From Candidatus Nucleicultrix amoebiphila FS5 (GTDB taxonomy: Bacteria; Pseudomonadota; Alphaproteobacteria; Caedimonadales; Nucleicultricaceae), in the NCBI RefSeq assembly GCF_002117145.1, contig NZ_CP008743.1:1364001-1428000 (forward strand): a DNA stretch of 64,000 nucleotides. The letters are read 5' to 3'. Numbering within the stretch: position 1 is the first letter of the stretch; every line of letters begins with the position of its first letter. Under the pieces are notes generated by a model. That model was not told where the DNA came from, made no database searches, and worked only from the letters and a program-made list of their open reading frames with translations. The position numbers and the translations under genes were made by a program. This document shows positions 57,306-64,000 of the stretch, piece by piece.

Positions 57306-58079
57306 TCAACTAAAGAAAATTGCAGTGAGAAGATAATTCAACAAAAGAATCAAAATAGAAGAGGAAACAACGGCACTTGTCGTTGCAGCTCCTACGCCTT
57401 GAGCGCCCCCTTTTGAATAATATCCTTGATAGCATCCCATCGTGCTAATACAAACACCAAAAACACCGGCTTTTACAAGACCAGAAACCACATCGATATT
57501 CTCTAAATATTCAAAAGTTTGCTGAAGATACGGAATGGGGTTAAAGCCCAATTTATAAATGGAAACCAAATATCCCCCAAGGACACCTATAATGTCACCA
57601 ATAAGCACAAGAATGGGGAGGGTAATAAGTCCTGCCAAAATTCGCGGGAAAACCAAATACTTGAGAGGGTTGGTGGAAAGAGTCGTTAAGGCGTCAATCT
57701 GTTCTGTGACGCGCATAGTACCAATCTCTGCCGCCATGGCAGCTCCTACACGACCTGCAACCATAAGGCCAGCTAAAACAGGTGATAATTCACGCGTAAT
57801 GGAAAGCACAACGACTGTAGCAACCGCTCCTTCTGCCTGAAAGCGCGTGAATCCTGTAAAACTCTGTAAGGCTAAAACCATGCCTGTAAACGTCGCGGTC
57901 AGTCCCACAACAGGTAAAGAATTATACCCCATTTCAATTAATTGACGGACTATTTGTCGAGGGTAATAGGGGGGCTTAAACGAAACGAGTAATACGTTAA
58001 ATATAAAAAGAGCGAGCCTACCCGTGGTCGCTATAAAAATAAAAAAAAGATGTCCAATAGATTGTAAAGCAAAAGTCAT
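57306..58079 (-). CDS. mlaE: MlaE-like phospholipid transport permease
   Basis: A 257-residue permease of the MlaE/YrbE family with five to six helices. Family blocks: LPVVGLTATFTGMVLALQ, ITRELSPVLAGLMVAGRVGAAMAAEIGTMRVTEQIDAL and CYQGYYSKGGAQGVG. It pairs with mlaF downstream. It starts 3 nt after the alr stop. Confidence 0.92.
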   Translation of the reverse strand: MTFALQSIGHLFFIFIATTGRLALFIFNVLLVSFKPPYYPRQIVRQLIEMGYNSLPVVGLTATFTGMVLALQSFTGFTRFQAEGAVATVVVLSITRELSPVLAGLMVAGRVGAAMAAEIGTMRVTEQIDALTTLSTNPLKYLVFPRILAGLITLPILVLIGDIIGVLGGYLVSIYKLGFNPIPYLQQTFEYLENIDVVSGLVKAGVFGVCISTMGCYQGYYSKGGAQGVGAATTSAVVSSSILILLLNYLLTAIFFS

Positions 58080-58082
58080 GGT

Positions 58083-59249
58083 TTAATTTTCATTTTTATA
58101 AACTCTTTGAAATCTTGGGCCCAGTCTTGCCACTATTTCGTATGTGCAGGTGCCTCCAAGTGTGCAAAGCTCTTCAAACGCGTCGGCATCATGGACAATT
58201 TCAACCCAAGTTCCGGGTTCTGTCAAATCATTTGGTATGTCTGTGACATCCAAAACTGTATAATCCATTGATATTTTTCCAATGATTCGTGCTGGATACC
58301 CTTGAATATTAATCTTACCAACGTTTGTTAAACATCTTAAAAATCCATCGGCATACCCTATATTGAGAGTAGCAGTGAGCATAGGTTTTTGAGCTTTGAA
58401 AAGGGCATTATAACCAACAGGTTGCCCTAAACTTAAAGGACGTCTTCTAATGATGCGCGCAGCAATTCGAATGGCTGGCATTAATTGATTAGGTTCCTTG
58501 AAAGAGTCGCAATAACCAAAAATTGCCATTCCTGGGCGTGCCATATCAAAATGATAGTTTTGTCCCCGCATAATCCCATGGGAATTTGCAAAAGATTTTG
58601 GAGCTGGTGGAAGCTTGCTGCATAATTCTTGAAAGCGATTCAGTTGTCCAATGTTTTCAGAATTGTTGGGTTCATCTGCATTGGCGAGATGACTTATGTA
58701 GTATTTAATATCAAGACCATCCAATAATGCTAAGTTGTTGTGTAATTGGGTAACTTCTTCATAGCTTAGCCCTTCTCTGGAAAGCCCCGTATCCAAATGG
58801 AGAATAGCAGGAAGATTCTGATCCAAACGTCGTGCTTCAGCTTGCCACAAAGCAATTTGTTCTAAGGATAGCAAAACCGGGATAAATTTTTCTCGCAACA
58901 AAATTGATGCGGCGCCTTGCTGTACCCCATTTAAAATATAGATGTTTGCATCTTGAAGAAAAGGTTTTATATCCAAGGCTTCATCGACGTTGATGACAAA
59001 GAAATCTCGACAGCCAGCTTGATATAGAGCTTTGCTTGTGGGAATTGCTCCCATACCATAAGCGTTTGCTTTCACGACAGCTGACAAGCGACAACCTTTT
59101 TTTAGAACTGATTGAATAGTTTTATAATTTTGTCGTACAGCTTCTAAATCAAGCTCCAGATAAGCTGTGGCATGGAGTGGGAGGGATGCTGGAACCTCAA
59201 ATGATTGAGGGTGCAAAGCATCAGAAGTTTTGAGGGAGACGTGTGTCAT
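58083..59249 (-). CDS. alr: Alanine racemase
   Basis: A 388-residue PLP enzyme making D-alanine for peptidoglycan. The PLP lysine lies in AVVKANAYGMG; other blocks are LHLDTGLSREG, SHGIMRGQNYHFDMARPGMAIFGY and GKISMDYTVLDVTD. ATG 59249 starts MTHVSLKTSD and has GGAAACC upstream; it overlaps the dnaB end by 29 nt. Confidence 0.92.
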   Translation of the reverse strand: MTHVSLKTSDALHPQSFEVPASLPLHATAYLELDLEAVRQNYKTIQSVLKKGCRLSAVVKANAYGMGAIPTSKALYQAGCRDFFVINVDEALDIKPFLQDANIYILNGVQQGAASILLREKFIPVLLSLEQIALWQAEARRLDQNLPAILHLDTGLSREGLSYEEVTQLHNNLALLDGLDIKYYISHLANADEPNNSENIGQLNRFQELCSKLPPAPKSFANSHGIMRGQNYHFDMARPGMAIFGYCDSFKEPNQLMPAIRIAARIIRRRPLSLGQPVGYNALFKAQKPMLTATLNIGYADGFLRCLTNVGKINIQGYPARIIGKISMDYTVLDVTDIPNDLTEPGTWVEIVHDADAFEELCTLGGTCTYEIVARLGPRFQRVYKNEN

Positions 59250-60696
59250 CAGCAAGGTTTCCAAATTTAGTGAGAGGACCATCATAATACAATTTGATTG
59301 TGCCAACAGGACCATGACGTTGCTTAGCAATAATCACTTCGGCCATGTTGTATAATTGCGCAATACGTTCTTGCCATTGGCGATGCTTATCGGTTTCTCG
59401 TTGTGGTTCACGCCGTGCTTCATAATACTCTTCACGAAAAATAAACATGACAACATCGGCATCTTGTTCAATAGAGCCTGATTCACGTAGATCGGCCAAT
59501 TGAGGGCGCTTATCATCTCTTTGCTCAACAGCACGCGATAGCTGAGATAACGCTAAAACCGGCACATTGAGTTCTTTGGCAATGGCCTTGAGCATACGTG
59601 AAATTTCTGAAATCTCATTAACGCGATTATCACTACGACGACCATTTTCATGAGGAGCTTGGAGGAGCTGCAAATAATCGACTACAATCATGCCTAGACC
59701 ATGTTTTCTTTGTAGTCTTCTTGCACGTGTTCTTAAGGCAGAAACAGATAAAGCGGGTGTATCATCGATATACAAAGGTAGGCTCGCAAGTTCACGACTA
59801 ACTTCAACAAACTTAGGAAAGTCATTTTCCCTCAGATCGCCACGCCTGATTTTATCAGAAAAAACGCCAGATTCTTGAGCCAAAATACGTGTTGCCAATT
59901 GTTCAGAAGACATTTCGAGTGAGAAGAATGCGACAACAGCTCCAGATTTTTCCTTCGCTTGTGAGCGTGCAGCATTAAAGGCGATGTTTGTGGCTAATGC
60001 AGTTTTTCCCATAGAGGGCCTGCCTGCAAGAATAATTAAATCCGAAGGATGTAACCCACCTAACCATCGATCAAGATCCCTTAATCCTGTTGTGACGCCC
60101 ACAATATGACCATCGGTTTTATAGGCTTTTTCGGCGGATTTTAAAGAAAGTGTGAGAGCTTGTGAAAAAGGTGTGAAGTTCTTTTCGCTAACGCCATGAC
60201 TGGATAATTCGTAAAGCCTTTGTTCTGCAAACTCTATTTGTTCTAAGGCTGAAATTTCTAGGGATGGTGTATAAGCGCGACTTGCAACATCTTGACCGAG
60301 ATGAATCAGTTGTCTACGTAAAGAATAATCACGGATCAAGCGTCCATATTCTTCAACGTTAATAACAGAGATGAAAGCCCCAACGAGTTCAGCTAAATAC
60401 TGAACACCCCCAATTTCTTCTAAATTTTTATCCTGCTCAAAAAAATCTTTAAGAGTAATGGGATCTGCAATTTGTCCCTTTTCAATCAAACGGGTAACCG
60501 CACTATAAATTTTACCATGAATAGGATGGGAAAAATGATCAGCAATCAAAAATTCAGAAATCTTTTCATAAGCCCCATTATCATAGAGGAGTGCCGCTAG
60601 AAGAGCTTGTTCTGCCTCATAGTTATGGGGCAAGGGCCGCACGGGCAAATTGTCGGCAGTATTATTGGCAATCTTTAGGGCAGTTGATGATGACAA
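59221..60696 (-). CDS. dnaB: Replicative DNA helicase DnaB
   Basis: A 491-residue hexameric helicase. N-terminal primase-interaction domain (PHNYEAEQALLAALLYDNGAYEKI), Walker A GRPSMGKTAL, Walker B MIVVDYLQLLQ, and the C-terminal RESGSIEQDADVVMFIFREEYY. No intein. A terminator (60732-60757) separates it from rplI. Confidence 0.97.
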   Translation of the reverse strand: MSSSTALKIANNTADNLPVRPLPHNYEAEQALLAALLYDNGAYEKISEFLIADHFSHPIHGKIYSAVTRLIEKGQIADPITLKDFFEQDKNLEEIGGVQYLAELVGAFISVINVEEYGRLIRDYSLRRQLIHLGQDVASRAYTPSLEISALEQIEFAEQRLYELSSHGVSEKNFTPFSQALTLSLKSAEKAYKTDGHIVGVTTGLRDLDRWLGGLHPSDLIILAGRPSMGKTALATNIAFNAARSQAKEKSGAVVAFFSLEMSSEQLATRILAQESGVFSDKIRRGDLRENDFPKFVEVSRELASLPLYIDDTPALSVSALRTRARRLQRKHGLGMIVVDYLQLLQAPHENGRRSDNRVNEISEISRMLKAIAKELNVPVLALSQLSRAVEQRDDKRPQLADLRESGSIEQDADVVMFIFREEYYEARREPQRETDKHRQWQERIAQLYNMAEVIIAKQRHGPVGTIKLYYDGPLTKFGNLADDTRLPQNF

Positions 60697-60731
60697 CGCT
60701 CATACTCTTCAAGGTTATAATTAAAATAAGA

Positions 60732-60757
60732 AGGGCGAAAGATTACTCTTTCGCCCT
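60732..60757 (-). terminator. Intrinsic terminator of the S6/S18/L9 operon
   Basis: A perfect 11-bp stem (60732-60742 with 60747-60757) around a 4-nt loop, followed on the minus strand by a T-rich run (TCTTATTTTAATTA). It lies 45 nt after the rplI stop and just upstream of dnaB. Confidence 0.75.
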
Positions 60758-60802
60758 GACATTCTACACAAAAAGACCTCTAAGAAAAGGCTCTAGTTGT
60801 TA

Positions 60803-61300
60803 TTAATTTTGAGGAGCTTCAATCTCTTGATTTAGCTCTTGTTGTGAAGCTTCATGCTCAGACATGGCGACGTTAACATTCACATCAGCCATAACTTCTG
60901 GATGGAGCGCAACTTTTACAACATAGATACCCAAGGCTTTAATAGGGACTTCCAAACGAATTTGCGTTGCTTTTACAGTAAAACCAGCGGCTGTAATCAC
61001 GTCAGAAATATCTGCAGGACGAACAGAACCATAAAGCTGGCCATTTTCACCGGCTTGACGAATAACGACTACTGAAAGACCTGTCATTTTAGCAGCAATT
61101 GCTTCTGCTTCTTTCTTGAATTTTAAATTCTGTGCTTCAAGTTGAGCACGGCGTTTTTCAAACTCTTCAAGCTTTTCTTTGGTTGCTCGAATAGCGATTT
61201 TTTGAGGAATTAAAAAATTCCTAGCAAATCCAGGCTTTACATTAACAACATCGCCCATTTGCCCAAGTTTTTCAACACGTTGTAAAAGAATAACTTCCAT
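60803..61300 (-). CDS. rplI: Ribosomal protein L9
   Basis: A 165-residue L9. The N-terminal domain MEVILLQRVEKLGQMGDVVNVKPGFARNFLIP matches the family, followed by the long connecting helix and the C-terminal domain (GSVRPADISDVI). An acidic, Gln-rich tail (EHEASQQELNQEIEAPQN) extends the usual length by about 15 residues. Confidence 0.97.
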   Translation of the reverse strand: MEVILLQRVEKLGQMGDVVNVKPGFARNFLIPQKIAIRATKEKLEEFEKRRAQLEAQNLKFKKEAEAIAAKMTGLSVVVIRQAGENGQLYGSVRPADISDVITAAGFTVKATQIRLEVPIKALGIYVVKVALHPEVMADVNVNVAMSEHEASQQELNQEIEAPQN

Positions 61301-61305
61301 AGTAC

Positions 61306-62301
61306 TTAACCTTTAAGTTTAGAAAATCTTTGCCGCAACTGCAGCCAGGGTTCAAAAATCGCTAATAATGCGACTATAATAATTAACCAGCCGAACACTA
61401 TCACAAACAAATAGAAAATTCTAAGCTTAAAATTACCATTTTTGATTTTTCGTGAAAACGCATGAATAATGCTAAGTCCTTCAAGGAAAAAAGCAAAAAT
61501 CAGCAAGAGAATAACATTCTTCGCAATCAGGCCAATTGTGGATTCATAAAAGGCTACGACGCCAATTCCACAAAACGCAAGGGCAATCCACAACCACCAG
61601 GGCAAGCTAATATCGATAAAACGAGGCATAGGCCTTAGATTTAAATTCTTGTGCTCCAATATTTTTTGAGCAAAGAGCGCTAGGAGGATTTGTAAGCCCG
61701 TAATTGATACAGCCATAATCCCAGGGAAAAAAGACAACATCATTGAGCTCATCTGGTTGTAGTAGAGCTGTTGATCTGAAGGGAGTTTTTTAGCTTGCTC
61801 AGTAAATTGAAGTTGAAGCTGAGCTGTTTCATGGGTCCAATCTGTGAGATAGCTTTGTAAAATAATGAGGCCAATCCCATAGGCAATGAGGTTAGCGAGC
61901 AACAAACCGCTCGGGTACCATTCTAGTTGATCCTTATTGACGTTTCGACTTAATAGCCCCCGTTGCACAAGAATAAAAACAGGACCAATATAATACAAAA
62001 GGAAATTGAGACCTAAGAGGCTTGGATTGAACAGAAAAATGATGCCTAGGGCCACACCGCTTCCAATCAGAAGCGATTTCAAACCGTTGCTCAACCCTGA
62101 TAGCAGAAGAGGGAGTGTTGTGAAGAGACCTAAAAAAACAAAAATCAATTGAAAGATAACTAAAAAACCTGCGGTCCCGTTTTGATAGGTTTTGTGGACA
62201 AGCAGATAGGGCGCATGAAAAAGGAGGGCACATAAAAGCCCTCCTGCAACACTTAAGACTCTTTCATCGTAATAAAAAGGTCTTTGTTTTAGATCAGACA
62301 C
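61306..62301 (-). CDS. DUF2232 membrane protein of the ribosomal operon
   Basis: A 331-residue membrane protein with eight or so helices, located between rpsR and rplI as the DUF2232 (YybS-like) protein is in many alphaproteobacteria. The gaps on either side are 5 and 3 nt. The recognisable parts are the central WYPSGLLLANLIAYGIGL and the later PWWLWIALAFCGIG. Function unknown. Confidence 0.8.
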   Translation of the reverse strand: MSDLKQRPFYYDERVLSVAGGLLCALLFHAPYLLVHKTYQNGTAGFLVIFQLIFVFLGLFTTLPLLLSGLSNGLKSLLIGSGVALGIIFLFNPSLLGLNFLLYYIGPVFILVQRGLLSRNVNKDQLEWYPSGLLLANLIAYGIGLIILQSYLTDWTHETAQLQLQFTEQAKKLPSDQQLYYNQMSSMMLSFFPGIMAVSITGLQILLALFAQKILEHKNLNLRPMPRFIDISLPWWLWIALAFCGIGVVAFYESTIGLIAKNVILLLIFAFFLEGLSIIHAFSRKIKNGNFKLRIFYLFVIVFGWLIIIVALLAIFEPWLQLRQRFSKLKG

Positions 62302-62304
62302 GCT

Positions 62305-62610
62305 TTACCGAGCAACATAAGGCAGCAATGCTAAATAACGTGCGCGCTTAATAGCAAGAGCAAGGGCACGTTGATGTTTAGCTGAAACTGCAGTGATACG
62401 ACGAGGAATAATACGTCCACGCTCAGATAAATAACGCTCTAAAAGCTTAATGTCTTTATAATCAATCTTTGGGGCGCCTGGCTCTGAAAATGGGCAAGAT
62501 TTCCGACGTCTAAAGAAAGGACGTCTTGAAGATCCACCAGCACTGTTTCTGCTGTCACCATCTCTACCACCAGTTGAAGATGATTTTCTATAAGGCTTTC
62601 TCTCGGTCAT
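62305..62610 (-). CDS. rpsR: Ribosomal protein S18
   Basis: A 101-residue S18. The core [50 protein letters not shown] is fully conserved. The N-terminal arginine/serine extension is longer than in E. coli and poorly conserved. Its start overlaps the rpsF stop by one base. Confidence 0.97.
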   Translation of the reverse strand: MTERKPYRKSSSTGGRDGDSRNSAGGSSRRPFFRRRKSCPFSEPGAPKIDYKDIKLLERYLSERGRIIPRRITAVSAKHQRALALAIKRARYLALLPYVAR

Positions 62611-63038
62611 TAGACTGCTCCTTCTTCAGATTCAAGTTCAGATGCAGGGCTTTCTTCTAAGGCGAGTCCGCCTTCTTCCTCATCAAAGAATTCACGACGA
62701 GGACCATCTTTTGATCTTGAAGCACGCATCAACGCTGATGGACCTGTTTCATGTTCATCAACGCGCACAGTTAAATAGCGGAGAATATCTTCGTTTAAAC
62801 GCATTTGACGTTCAATTTCCTTCATCACCACTGGTTCAGCAGCAACATCAAGAAGAACATAATGTCCTTTGCGATTTTTACGAACAGGATAGGCTAAAGT
62901 GCGCAAACCACAAAACTCTTGGCGTTCAACTTTACCTTTGTGTTCTTTGATCGTAGTGACGAATTTCTCTGTAAGAGACTCGACTTGCGCCGGCGACATA
63001 TCTTGGCGCACAATAAATATACATTCATAAAAAACCAT
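62610..63038 (-). CDS. rpsF: Ribosomal protein S6
   Basis: A 142-residue S6. The fold starts [22 protein letters not shown] and includes [22 protein letters not shown]. The acidic C-terminal tail ([23 protein letters not shown]) is typical of alphaproteobacteria. AAGGAG lies 6 nt upstream of the ATG. First gene of the rpsF-rpsR-DUF2232-rplI operon. Confidence 0.97.
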   Translation of the reverse strand: MVFYECIFIVRQDMSPAQVESLTEKFVTTIKEHKGKVERQEFCGLRTLAYPVRKNRKGHYVLLDVAAEPVVMKEIERQMRLNEDILRYLTVRVDEHETGPSALMRASRSKDGPRREFFDEEEGGLALEESPASELESEEGAV

Positions 63039-63060
63039 ATGTACTCCTTATGGCTATTGG

Positions 63061-63130
63061 GTTGAGAATCTGCTCAACAAATCCGATTAATATCGGCAAG
63101 GAGCATAAAGCTTTGGAGAATACCTCCAAA
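63061..63130 (-). promoter_or_regulatory. Structured leader upstream of rpsF
   Basis: Three hairpins follow each other in the untranslated leader. On the minus strand they are a 7-bp stem (63112-63118 with 63124-63130), a 5-bp stem CCGAT/ATCGG (63083-63096) and a 6-bp stem GTTGAG/CTCAAC (63061-63078). A TATAAA-like -10 (63147-63152) lies just before them. Leaders of rpsF operons can bind S6:S18 for feedback control; whether this one does is inference. Confidence 0.45.
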
Positions 63131-63294
63131 ACTCAGCGTTGTCCTGTTTATACTAATGTGCGTGTTATCGCAATAATTTTTTTGCCCTCTACCACGGATT
63201 TGAGAAAGAGCTTTTGCAGAATAAGGCGAATATCCTCTAGCATTGACACACTTAAGTTCGCTGCTTATAAATCCTATAAAAAACGAGGCAGTTC

Positions 63295-63822
63295 ATGCGC
63301 TATCGATACAACATTGCCCTTCTTTCAACAGGACACCCAGAAGTTTATGTACATGCTGCTCAGAAGCATTTTGCCCAAAATGCGCAGACTTATATTCTTG
63401 GCCCCAACAGCCTTCCGCATATCACTCTCTGCCAATTTATGGCAGAGCAATCGTCCCTTCCTTTGCTCATCAAGGGGCTTGAAAAAGCCGAGAAGAGTCC
63501 TTCGATCCAGCTGACAGGGCTTAGATTTTCTAGTAAAAGTCCCGATTCCCCGTTATGGGGAGCTTCTCTTTCTGTCGCACGAAGTTCTGATCTGATGCGT
63601 CTTCATCTTTTTGTTGCTCAGCTTTTGTACGATCATCACCTCAAACCTTTGAACGATACGGGTGATCTGTACACACCTCACCTTACTCTCGCCAAAGTAG
63701 ATCATCTTGATATTCAAGGCTTTTCGAAAGACATCCTGAAGAAAGATCAGTTTGATCTCATCTTAGGAGAGTCGGATGATGTGGGGCAACTGACCAACGT
63801 TCTCCATCGATTTGTGAGTTAA
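63295..63822 (+). CDS. 2H phosphoesterase (2'-5' RNA ligase-like)
   Basis: A 175-residue protein with the two H-x-T-x motifs that define 2H phosphoesterases: PHITLCQF (about residues 41-48) and TPHLTLAKV (about 125-133), each ending a beta-strand. Such enzymes act on 2',3'-cyclic or 2'-5' phosphodiester bonds of RNA or nucleotides. The first strand (YNIALLSTG) fits the family. GAGG lies upstream of the ATG. The exact substrate is unknown. Confidence 0.7.
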   Translation: MRYRYNIALLSTGHPEVYVHAAQKHFAQNAQTYILGPNSLPHITLCQFMAEQSSLPLLIKGLEKAEKSPSIQLTGLRFSSKSPDSPLWGASLSVARSSDLMRLHLFVAQLLYDHHLKPLNDTGDLYTPHLTLAKVDHLDIQGFSKDILKKDQFDLILGESDDVGQLTNVLHRFVS

Positions 63823-63906
63823 CGATTTCGAAGGGTGTCTTTTAATAGGTTATTCAGGTGCGCTAGACAATCAACCCTTTCTTTTCGCATAACTTTAAAA
63901 ATATTA

Positions 63907-63935
63907 TTGACAAATAATCAATAAATGGATAAGAA
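63907..63935 (+). promoter_or_regulatory. Candidate promoter for a gene at the window edge
   Basis: A perfect TTGACA (63907-63912), a 17-nt spacer and a weak -10 (TAAGAA). It points towards a reading frame that starts at 63925 or, with an AAAGG site, at 63994. Confidence 0.3.
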
Positions 63936-63993
63936 AAATGCTTTAATATCTAAAATATTTCTCCCAAAATTATTTATCCCAAAAGGTTCTCTT

Positions 63994-64000
63994 ATGAAAT
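63994..64000 (+). CDS. Start of a gene cut by the window end
   Basis: ATG AAA with AAAAGG 8 nt before it, in frame with an earlier ATG at 63925 (25 codons open to the edge). Too short to identify. Confidence 0.3.

Noticed and set aside
63050-63514. 154-codon plus-strand frame before and inside the 2H phosphoesterase gene
   Set aside because: It lies out of frame with the HxT motifs and covers the rpsF leader hairpins on the other strand; no protein features.

Overview
The window looks like a piece of the chromosome of an AT-rich alphaproteobacterium, most likely an intracellular symbiont of protists in the Holosporales/Paracaedibacter/Rickettsiales area (inference). The housekeeping gene order is alphaproteobacterial (rpsF-rpsR-DUF2232-rplI-dnaB-alr-mlaE-mlaF-radA-cvpA; mreBCD-mrdA-rodA; glyQS). 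It sits among eukaryote-facing and decaying genes: a secreted F-box protein with a nuclear-localisation-like stretch, a gutted CorC-type gene and a patatin-like stub.

Layout. 1-4.4 kb: small stress/envelope genes (DUF378, an orphan PAS histidine kinase, a RipA-like membrane protein, a ferritin-like protein with ChaB, a methyltransferase). 4.6-8.2 kb: two candidate secreted effectors, a large F-box/NLS protein and a small protein with a possible CheD/CNF1-like Cys-His pair. 8.3-9.9 kb: CorC remnant, ExoD-like protein, patatin stub. 10.1-15.6 kb: a copper/silver module (cusB, cusA, a CsoR-type repressor with its palindromic operator, a MauE/DoxX-like protein). 15.7-21.45 kb: an accessory island at a tRNA-Lys(CTT) gene. 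21.5-27.9 kb: rod-shape operon plus miaA. 28-33.6 kb: GT39 transferase, csaA, a HAD phosphatase and a znuCBA zinc importer. 34-42.7 kb: putA, ispB, a TrmN6-like methyltransferase, glyQS. 42.7-53.2 kb: emrAB-type efflux, ygfZ, a surface-glycan cluster (GT9, two GT4, asnB), rpe. 53.2-63.0 kb: a dicarboxylate-type symporter, cvpA, radA, mlaFE, alr, dnaB and the S6/S18/L9 operon. 63.3 kb to the end: a 2H phosphoesterase and the start of one more gene.

The most unusual structure is the tRNA-Lys island. The 3' part of the tRNA gene (40 bp core, anticodon-stem side to CCA end) is repeated exactly three more times at 16020, 17830 and 19305, in the same orientation as the intact gene at 21375-21450. 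The repeats cut the island into three back-to-back units of about 1.8, 1.5 and 2.1 kb. Each unit carries a single toxin-antitoxin or growth-control module and no integrase: hipBA, a SoFic-like self-inhibited fic, and abiEi-abiEii. A decayed fourth gene lies immediately beyond the outermost repeat. This reads as a tandem array of minimal toxin cassettes built up at a tRNA attachment site, presumably mobilised by an integrase acting in trans.

Many genes are packed with overlapping or near-touching ends, so much of the window is probably transcribed as operons. Starts were chosen by ribosome-binding sites and family alignment where possible. No rRNA, CRISPR array or intact insertion sequence was seen.
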